DNA of 64,000 bases, taken from the NCBI RefSeq assembly GCF_018866325.1, contig NZ_CP076457.1:3631001-3695000 (forward strand), written 5' to 3'. The notes beneath the pieces are model-generated. The model saw only the letters and a list, made by a program, of their open reading frames with translations. It did no database searches and had not been told where the DNA came from. Below are positions 58,427 through 64,000 of the stretch, one piece after another (the first letter of the stretch is position 1; each line of letters begins with the position of its first letter). This stretch comes from Streptomyces sp. YPW6 (GTDB lineage Bacteria > Actinomycetota > Actinomycetes > Streptomycetales > Streptomycetaceae). The position numbers and the translations under genes were made by a program.

Positions 58427-60067
58427 ATGCTCGACCCCAAACCGGGCAGGACACCGACCAAACCCGCTCCGCCGACCTCGTCGATCCGATCAAAACCCGT
58501 GACGAGCCCGAGCCTCGCTGCCATCATGTTTGCCTCACCCTTTGAACGGCAGGCGGCGGAGAAGATGGCGAACAGTAATTTGGAGAATTTGAACCTTCCC
58601 AAAGCGGTCAATACCGTTCTGGGAAAACCACTTGACCGATTGCCTTCACTGATTACCGATCGCTCGCTGGCCAATTCGCATGAAACTTTGGCGGGCCTTG
58701 CAAAGATTGCGTTGACGCCGAGCGTCGCCATCTCTGTTGAGACCATCACTATGCCAAAGAAAAAATTTGGACATAGGCCAATCGTAATTCCAGACGTGGC
58801 GTCCAGGTGCCTCTACGCAGCTCTTGTGGATTCCATTGACAAGCAACTAGAACCTGACAGTCGCAGTGAGGGGAACTGGGAACTCTTCGAGAAGTTCGCC
58901 AATGATTCCCCGAGCGAGTACATCGTCGACATTGACATTGCGGCCTGCTACGAGTTTATTGACCATGAGATTTTGCATCGTGAACTCCTAATGCGGACTT
59001 TGGATCACGACAAGGCTAATGCAATCCGCTCATTCCTTAAGAGGTGTTCTTTCAACGGACGAGGCCTACCCCAACTCTCGACGCCAAGCGACCGATTGGC
59101 CGACCTTTACCTTAGCGTCTTGGAACGCCAACTATTGCGCCGCAAGCTGCCTGTAATTCGCTATGCAGACGATTTCCGCATCCAGGTCAAGAACTGGGAG
59201 ATGGCGAACGGAGTAATCGAGTACGCGGCAGAGTATGCACGCGAATTGGGGCTCATTTTGTCGTCCGACAAGACAGGCATCATGCGAACCGAGGCTCACA
59301 GGGCACGAGCCAAGAACAGAGAGATCCTGCAGAAAAAGTACTTCGACAGCGCAAAATCCCGCCTCACCCTCGTTCAACTGGTGCAGCGGGACTACGACGA
59401 GGAAGAAGTCGTAGAAATTCCGCCCGACGATGAAAAAGCGTTGAAGGAGTCAATGCGGCGCATCATTGTCGACTGGAAGGCCATGATTGCAGGGCGCCAG
59501 CCCGACATGGAGACCTACAAGGCAAAAGAGCTCCGACGCATGCTCCCCCTGGCCATTACAGTTCTCCAAAAGGACGATCTTCGGATTGAAGCTGAAGTCT
59601 TTACGAGCCTCATATTTCGGGAACCGGTACGCCTGGAACGAGTTTGCAAATACATCCTCAGTCGCATGGAGTCTTTTTCTGAGACTGAAGATAACTGGTC
59701 TCTAGTCCGAAATATAATTGAAGCGGGGCGGATTGGACCGTCAGGACGACTTTGGCTGCTCCACGTTGCAGGGAAGCTCCATAAGGGCAGCTCTGCAGAT
59801 TGCGATTGGGTACTTAACTGGGCTGGAGAGCAGTGCATCGACCGGCATGAAATGGTAAGGGCGGAAGCCGCATGGGTGTCGGCTAAATTCGGGACGTTGA
59901 CCGATGACGTGACCGTGGAACTACTGAAGACGTCGACCAAAATATCAGAACATGCGATTGCGGCAGCCATGGGCCGTCAAGGGAATCTAAATGCTTCCCT
60001 CAGGAAATCTGTTGCCAATGCAGGTTCACTGAATCGCGAAGCCTTCTCCTGGGGAGAGCAGAATTGA
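58427..60067 (+). CDS. Reverse transcriptase of the UG/Abi (defence-associated) type
   Basis: This 546-residue protein has the RT core: KKKFGHRPIVIPDVASRCLYAAL (fingers), motif A YIVDIDIAACYEFIDHEI, motif B GLPQLSTPSDRLADLYL, motif C IRYADD (residues 245-249) and motif D LGLILSSDKTGIM. After about residue 300 comes a helical domain of about 240 residues with repeat-like helices (WVLNWAGEQCIDRHEMVRAEAAWVSAKFG). There is no maturase, HNH or retron VTG motif, so it fits the unknown-group/Abi RTs of phage defence. The first 33 residues look non-coding; the true start may be ATG 58526 or 58565. GC is far lower than in the flanks. Confidence 0.88.
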   Translation: MLDPKPGRTPTKPAPPTSSIRSKPVTSPSLAAIMFASPFERQAAEKMANSNLENLNLPKAVNTVLGKPLDRLPSLITDRSLANSHETLAGLAKIALTPSVAISVETITMPKKKFGHRPIVIPDVASRCLYAALVDSIDKQLEPDSRSEGNWELFEKFANDSPSEYIVDIDIAACYEFIDHEILHRELLMRTLDHDKANAIRSFLKRCSFNGRGLPQLSTPSDRLADLYLSVLERQLLRRKLPVIRYADDFRIQVKNWEMANGVIEYAAEYARELGLILSSDKTGIMRTEAHRARAKNREILQKKYFDSAKSRLTLVQLVQRDYDEEEVVEIPPDDEKALKESMRRIIVDWKAMIAGRQPDMETYKAKELRRMLPLAITVLQKDDLRIEAEVFTSLIFREPVRLERVCKYILSRMESFSETEDNWSLVRNIIEAGRIGPSGRLWLLHVAGKLHKGSSADCDWVLNWAGEQCIDRHEMVRAEAAWVSAKFGTLTDDVTVELLKTSTKISEHAIAAAMGRQGNLNASLRKSVANAGSLNREAFSWGEQN

Positions 60068-60639
60068 CCGTTTGGCGGCTTACAGAGAGCGGTGAAGGTG
60101 TGCTGCGAAGGGTGAGCATTCTAGGGACTAGGCCGTACGCCAACACTGATGAGGAGGGCATTCGGGCAGCGGTGGTCTCCTGTGCCACGCTGGTCGAAGC
60201 TCACGTAGATAAGGCGATCAAGAGCCTGTTTTCAGATGACGCCGCCATGTCTTTTCCCTTGGCGCGCACGCTGCACCGAGAAGTAGAGGACTCGATCTTC
60301 CGAACGTGGGATTCCAGACGCAAGTGGCTAAGCGCCGCTTTCAACATCAACGTATCCGGAGATAAAGCCTCTCAGGATTTTGATGCGGTCATCGACCTAC
60401 GAAACAGCATCGTGCATGGTGACGGCCAACTTACCGATCTACAGGTAAGTAAGTATAAGGATCTCTTTCGCTTGAAAGAGCAGTACGCGCGTGTTCTCGC
60501 CGCCCAGGCAAACGGAAGGATGATCGCCTTCTCTTCCGAAGTGGCGGTTAGGTCTGCTATTGTGTCGCGAGATTTCGTCCTACATTTCGACAAAGTATTG
60601 TTGACCAAGTTTCCGGCTATCGCGGTTCCCGCGTCCTGA
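60064..60639 (+). CDS. HEPN-type protein coupled to the reverse transcriptase
   Basis: This 191-residue all-helical protein carries the HEPN motif R-x4-H in IDLRNSIVHGDGQL (Arg113, His118). The preceding part (VVSCATLVEAHVDKAIKSLF; REVEDSIFRTWDSRRKWLSAAFNI) supplies the first helices of the four-helix bundle. HEPN proteins are mostly RNases or regulatory partners in defence and toxin systems. Its TTG start overlaps the TGA of the RT gene (TTGA), implying coupled translation; a GTG at 60112 is the alternative. I know of no named RT system with a separate HEPN protein of this form. Confidence 0.8.
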   Translation: MTVWRLTESGEGVLRRVSILGTRPYANTDEEGIRAAVVSCATLVEAHVDKAIKSLFSDDAAMSFPLARTLHREVEDSIFRTWDSRRKWLSAAFNINVSGDKASQDFDAVIDLRNSIVHGDGQLTDLQVSKYKDLFRLKEQYARVLAAQANGRMIAFSSEVAVRSAIVSRDFVLHFDKVLLTKFPAIAVPAS

Positions 60640-60675
60640 CGCCTTATAAGAATTCGCCGCAATCAACGAAGCAGA

Positions 60676-61776
60676 TTACCATTCCGGAATAAGCTCCACC
60701 CCTCCACCCGCGCCGAACATGCTAATGGGAATAGTGTCCTCGCTCACGATCGTCCATCCGCTACTGCTCATGATTCGGTAATCGATAGAGTCTGTTCGAC
60801 TCCTCCATTCTGCCAAGCCTTCGTCGTCGAAGCCTGTGCCCTCTATTCCTCTACTGCCATGCCGCCGGGAATACAGAAGAGCGTCGAAACAGGCCCCAAT
60901 AACATCGGCTGTACCCGCAGAATCATCGACGGAGCTAAAGGTGAATTCAACATGATGAGGGTGACTTGCGAGCATGTGAACAATTAGAGGACGGATTCCT
61001 CGAAGTTCATTCCACAGGTGCCGAACATCAACCGCGCGGTCTCGCGAGTAGAAGTTTGCATGCCAGAACAGTCCCTCGGCTTTCTCAAGGTCTTCCGGCC
61101 ACGATGCCCACGGACGCCGGCTAACTCTTACTTCCAGACCTACTCCATACTGGATATCTGCGTGTCGAATTAGGCGCTGCGCAGTGGGATGCTCTCCTGC
61201 AACCCATCCGGCCGTCATGGCATCTCTGAACTTTTGCGGACTCGGCAGTATGCGCTTATTGTATGCAGCGCAAGCGATAAAGGCACCCCGCTCAAGATCG
61301 CGAAGAGTCTGCTCAATGCGACCCATGTCATCCCTATGCGGTTTGCGGATATGGCCAATACGATGGCGTACCCTCTTCAACTCCTCTTGGCGCCCATTCC
61401 AAGAGCCACTTTCCAACAGTGCATACTCAAACTGTCCCCAGTGATTTTCGATAACCTGCAAAAGTTGACTATAGTCAAGATAGGCAAGCGGGTTTTCGCT
61501 ATCGGAAGTTGACATGTGTTTGTACGCCGCATCTTGTGCCTGTCGTCCTGACGCAGCTCGCAATTTATCAAGCCAATTCGCGCCATACAGAGCACGTAGC
61601 TCTACATAGATGAGTTCCCGCAGCCACGCTTCCAACTGCCACCACCGGGCGTAGAGAGCCAAGGACTGCGCAGGCATAACGCTGGGTACGACAGCACGCA
61701 AGGCGCCGTAGCTATCCGAGCCGAGCCAACTTTCCAGCTGTCGACGTTGTTCTTCGATGGGGTCTCCGGCGCTCAT
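60676..61776 (-). CDS. Swt1-like HEPN-domain protein
   Basis: In this 366-residue protein, residues about 40-175 form a HEPN domain of the Swt1/ApeA-like type: LYARWWQLEAWLRELIYVELRALYGANWLDKL, then ELKRVRHRIGHIRKPHRDD with R-x4-H (Arg137, His142). The C-terminal 190 residues are a mixed domain (LFWHANFYSRDRAVDVRHLWNELRGIRPLIVHMLASHPHHVEFTF) that I do not recognise. It is convergent with the RT-HEPN pair, 36 bp apart, and shares their lower GC content. Probably an RNA-targeting effector or toxin. Confidence 0.75.
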   Translation of the reverse strand: MSAGDPIEEQRRQLESWLGSDSYGALRAVVPSVMPAQSLALYARWWQLEAWLRELIYVELRALYGANWLDKLRAASGRQAQDAAYKHMSTSDSENPLAYLDYSQLLQVIENHWGQFEYALLESGSWNGRQEELKRVRHRIGHIRKPHRDDMGRIEQTLRDLERGAFIACAAYNKRILPSPQKFRDAMTAGWVAGEHPTAQRLIRHADIQYGVGLEVRVSRRPWASWPEDLEKAEGLFWHANFYSRDRAVDVRHLWNELRGIRPLIVHMLASHPHHVEFTFSSVDDSAGTADVIGACFDALLYSRRHGSRGIEGTGFDDEGLAEWRSRTDSIDYRIMSSSGWTIVSEDTIPISMFGAGGGVELIPEW

Positions 61777-62136
61777 AGCGTGTTTCTACTACACAACTAA
61801 GGCCGACGTGTACTGCTTTGACTGACGCGATCGATCGTGGGCCGCTCCAGACAAGTCAGTTCATGGGTTCCAGAGTGCCAGCGCCTACAGTCCGATGACC
61901 CGGTGCTCTACAAGCCGCACGACGGCCGGCGGACCTGCCAGTCGCCGTGGAACCGAGCCGAACGGCACCCCTGGTGGACGTGGGCAGCGGCCACCGGAAC
62001 CGTTGGAGTCCCCGGTCCACGGCCTGTTCCGATGACATCCAGTGCTGCCTTCACTGTGGTGCAGCTCAACGGCTGTCCCCGCGCTACCGTGTTGATATGG
62101 CTGTATGCCTGGGTTGGGCTGGGAAAGAGGGGGAGC
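61777..62136. other. 360-bp spacer before the nuclease gene
   Basis: It separates the divergent HEPN and nuclease genes and should carry both promoters. An open frame in line with the nuclease runs through it (from 61837), but its content is unlike protein and the good ribosome site is at 62125-62135. No hairpin or repeat stands out. Confidence 0.5.
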
Positions 62137-63078
62137 ATGGCGCAGAGCGCAGGTAGCAAGAAGATCAACCCGCGTGCCTACATCGCACTGGCCGACGCAC
62201 TAACAGTGATCTTCTGGAACAAACCGCCCTTTGAACGGTACCTGCGGGGGATGCTGCAAGACCACAGCGAGTTGTTGGCGCGGCTCGACTTCAGCAGTAC
62301 CAAGCGGGAGACATCCGGCCACCTCGTCGACCTCCTCGGGGCCAATGAAGCCAGGTACCGCGATCTAACCATCAAGCTCATGCTCGACGTCGCAGAGATG
62401 AAGCGATTCCCGAACCTAGAACAGCAGGTAGATCGGGATGAGATGGTGACGCGTGCCGAAGCGGCCGTGGTCGATCTGCGCGAGTGGACGGAGCACCACC
62501 GTTCAGTCGTTCAGGAGCACAGGGAGCACGTCGCCACCATCGCAGACAGCGCCAGGCAGGCTGAGCAAGCCCGGCTGTTCAATGCCGATCACGAGGCCCT
62601 TCAACTGTGCTTCCTCGAGATGCATGCTGCCGCAGACCCGCACAAACGTGGTACCGACCTTGAGCGCTTCATTAACGAACTGTTTGGTCTCTACGACCTC
62701 GAGCCCCGGGCGTCCTACAGCCTTGATCATGAGCAAATCGACGGGGCCTTCACCTACGCCACCGACCACTACGTCATTGAAGCCAAGTGGTGGAAGGAGC
62801 CCATCGGCCGCTCCATGCTGGACATCTTTAAGAACAACATCGAGCGTAAGGGCAAGAACACGCTGGGCCTGTACGTCAGTATGAGTGGCTTCACCTCCGA
62901 TGCCTTGGCCGTCTACAGCTACAGCACGCCCTTCATCACGATGGACGGCAGCGACTTCATGGCGGTACTGGAGCAGCGCATCCGCTTGGACGACCTGATC
63001 GCCCGGAAGCGGCAGCACGCCAGCCAGACTGGTCACTGCTACTTGCCGGTGTCGGCCATCTTCTCTGGAACAGACTGA
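62137..63078 (+). CDS. PD-(D/E)xK nuclease with N-terminal helical domain
   Basis: In this 313-residue protein the first 165 residues are helical, with a likely coiled coil (RDEMVTRAEAAVVDLREWTEHHRSVVQEHREHVATIADSARQAEQARLF). Residues about 170-300 are a restriction-endonuclease-like (Mrr/type IV) core: RGTDLERFINELFGLYDLEPRASY, then catalytic Asp202 in QIDGAFTY and E-x-K in HYVIEAKWW (Glu215, Lys217), followed by DIFKNNIERKGKNTLGLYVSMSGFTSDAL. It should cut DNA, perhaps modified or invading DNA. GAGGGGGAG precedes the ATG. It closes the defence-like cargo. Confidence 0.85.
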   Translation: MAQSAGSKKINPRAYIALADALTVIFWNKPPFERYLRGMLQDHSELLARLDFSSTKRETSGHLVDLLGANEARYRDLTIKLMLDVAEMKRFPNLEQQVDRDEMVTRAEAAVVDLREWTEHHRSVVQEHREHVATIADSARQAEQARLFNADHEALQLCFLEMHAAADPHKRGTDLERFINELFGLYDLEPRASYSLDHEQIDGAFTYATDHYVIEAKWWKEPIGRSMLDIFKNNIERKGKNTLGLYVSMSGFTSDALAVYSYSTPFITMDGSDFMAVLEQRIRLDDLIARKRQHASQTGHCYLPVSAIFSGTD

Positions 63079-63120
63079 GCCAGCAGCCCAGCGTGGTCGG
63101 AGCCGCGCTGGCACAGTGCA

Positions 63121-63165
63121 ACGGGGAGGAGAACCCCAGATCTATGCTCGGGATCCCCTCCCCGT
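63121..63165. terminator. Hairpin between the nuclease gene and the small AICE gene
   Basis: ACGGGGAGG (63121-63129) pairs perfectly with CCTCCCCGT (63157-63165), with further imperfect pairing inside. It lies between convergent genes and may terminate both. Confidence 0.6.
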
Positions 63166-63213
63166 CGCTGAAGGAAGGTTGTCTTCGGCGGTCGCTGTTG
63201 TGCCGCCGCTCCT

Positions 63214-63516
63214 TCAGATTCGGCGGGGCTCGCTCGCCGCCAGGCGATGGCCGCGGCTGGCCGCAACGCGGAGCACGTTCCTCAGGGCGCCTGTCAGGTC
63301 GTGGCCCAGGCGGCGCAGGTCGTTCGGGTCCGCGTCTTGGTCGTCGAGGACTTCCGAGGCCTCTTCCAGCAGGTCGGCCGCTGTGCCGAGTTGGATCGCT
63401 TCGACGTCTTCCGCCAGGCGGGACATGTAGCCGCCCGGGTCGTCAGTGCTCAGGTAACAGGGCTTGCCCTCCGGGCCTGGCCACGGGAGAAGCCGCAGTT
63501 CGTTCGGTGCCGTCAT
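63214..63516 (-). CDS. Conserved small protein of streptomycete mobile elements
   Basis: This 100-residue protein reads ELRLLPWPGPEGKPCYLSTD then DPGGYMSRLAEDVEAIQLGTAADLLEEASEVLDDQDADPNDLRRLGHDLTGALRNVLRVAASRG. I recognise this as a frequent companion of GntR regulators in AICE-like regions: a short beta start followed by three helices. Its ATG overlaps the TGA of the regulator gene (ATGA). Function unknown; a partner or modulator of the regulator is plausible. Confidence 0.8.
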   Translation of the reverse strand: MTAPNELRLLPWPGPEGKPCYLSTDDPGGYMSRLAEDVEAIQLGTAADLLEEASEVLDDQDADPNDLRRLGHDLTGALRNVLRVAASRGHRLAASEPRRI

Positions 63517-64000
63517 CTTTGGGTCTGCCTCTCGTCGAGCACGTGGTGGGTGGTGAAGACGGCGTCGACGCGATCTCCGGGGAAGGCGAGGAGTGCGGCT
63601 TCGATGACGCGGCCGGTCGGGTCAGTGGCGATGCGAGTGATTGCGAGGACGGCCGTGGTGGATCCGATCCGGAGGGCTGAGGCTTCGTCTGGGGTGGGAG
63701 ATCGGGCGCAGACCGTCTCTCGGATGGTGGCTGGCGACGGGCCGAGGACAGCGAATCGCGTGGCTGCCTCCTGGCACACGGAGTCGTCGTCGAGGACTCC
63801 GGCCGGGGCCAGGTCGCGCGGGATGTAGATGCGGGCCAGGCCGTGCGGCGAGCCTTGTTCGAGGCTGAGGCAGGTGTACTCCGCGAGGGGGCTGCCCGTT
63901 GGCACCTTCAGCAACGTCGTCAGGTGCACGGAGGCCGGAACCGTGGTGCTGCGAACCGTGATGCGCAACGTTGGCTCAGCGGCGGTCCAGGGGTCCAGCG
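63513..64000 (-). CDS. GntR-family regulator, UTRA domain (5' end cut off by window)
   Basis: The minus-strand frame is open to the window edge; about 162 residues are visible and the DNA-binding half lies outside. The part seen is a UTRA domain: DPWTAAEPTLRITVRSTTVP, VPTGSPLAEYTCLSLEQGSPHGLARIYIPRDLAP, TVCARSPTPDEASALRIGSTTAVLAITRIATDPTGRVIEAALLAFPGDRVDAVFTTHHVL. It is a second HutC-type regulator, distinct from the KorSA-like one at 56868-57647, and couples to the small gene downstream. Confidence 0.85.
   Translation of the reverse strand, partial: LDPWTAAEPTLRITVRSTTVPASVHLTTLLKVPTGSPLAEYTCLSLEQGSPHGLARIYIPRDLAPAGVLDDDSVCQEAATRFAVLGPSPATIRETVCARSPTPDEASALRIGSTTAVLAITRIATDPTGRVIEAALLAFPGDRVDAVFTTHHVLDERQTQR

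Noticed and set aside
58131..58430. Second AICE attachment site considered in the spacer before the RT
   Set aside because: No copy of the 58-bp tRNA-Ser segment could be found there or elsewhere to the right; it is presumably beyond the window.
58427..60067. RT considered as a retron or group II intron protein
   Set aside because: No VTG or NAxxH retron motifs, no maturase or HNH domain, and no intron RNA domain V around the gene.
61837..62136. 100-codon upstream extension of the nuclease gene
   Set aside because: The extension is unlike protein, and a strong ribosome site lies directly before the ATG at 62137.

Overview
The window is high-GC actinobacterial DNA and almost certainly comes from a Streptomyces chromosome. 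It carries a SigB/F/G-type sigma factor, a Streptomyces subtilisin inhibitor-like protein, an ECF41 sigma factor, SigE-family sigma factors, a perfect parS site (GTTTCACGTGAAAC), many GTG starts and ATGA-overlapping operons. The first 49 kb reads as core/arm-proximal chromosome; the last 14.5 kb is an integrated mobile element with a foreign, visibly AT-richer cargo.

Layout. 1-8.6 kb: end of a sigma factor gene, a lipoprotein, a MarR regulator with a transporter fused to beta-sandwich repeats, a YceI protein with the same kind of domain, an F420/FMN-type oxidoreductase and a 2-hydroxyacid dehydrogenase. 8.8-11.6 kb: TetR regulator and DHA2-type drug exporter with palindromic operators. 11.7-27.2 kb: secreted EEP-family protein, serine hydrolase, a membrane glycosyltransferase pair (GT2-GtrA and GT39-like) joined through a duplicated junction ORF, an OmpR/HAM-type two-component system, a fasciclin lipoprotein, an amidohydrolase, a DUF2797 protein, and an ECF41 sigma factor with its adjacent FAD oxidoreductase. 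27.3-30 kb: small genes, tRNA-Arg(ACG), tRNA-Ser(GCT), a degenerate tRNA-like element and an SSI-type protease inhibitor. 30.7-37.8 kb: a 1440-residue PAS protein with a kinase-like core lacking the phospho-acceptor His and two receiver-like domains, then parS, an acyl-CoA ligase and a sigma factor. 38.1-43.6 kb: a five-gene operon (acyl-CoA dehydrogenase, MaoC/OB-fold, second dehydrogenase, MaoC, Ltp2-like) whose order matches the side-chain-degrading igr/Chs operon of mycobacteria. 43.8-49 kb: small secreted and membrane proteins and a prim-pol domain protein.

49.1-58.1 kb is an actinomycete integrative and conjugative element (AICE). Its attachment end is the 3' part of a tRNA-Ser(TGA) gene, followed by int, xis, a RepSA-like rolling-circle initiator, small spread/transfer genes, an FtsK-like Tra, a Pra-like activator, a KorSA-like GntR repressor and a Nudix gene. 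Three copies of one palindromic motif sit in front of the pra-like gene and in the repressor/Nudix intergenic region, so the control circuit can be read from the DNA. An integrase scrap outside the attachment end shows that the site was used before.

58.3-63.1 kb is the cargo and the most interesting part: a reverse transcriptase of the UG/Abi (defence) kind preceded by a nested-hairpin segment, overlapped by a small HEPN (RNSIVH) protein gene, faced by a convergent Swt1-like HEPN gene, and followed by a PD-(D/E)xK nuclease. This looks like an anti-phage island whose RT-HEPN pairing I do not recognise as a named system. The right edge returns to AICE-type genes (a small conserved protein and a truncated second GntR/UTRA regulator); the second attachment site is not in the window.
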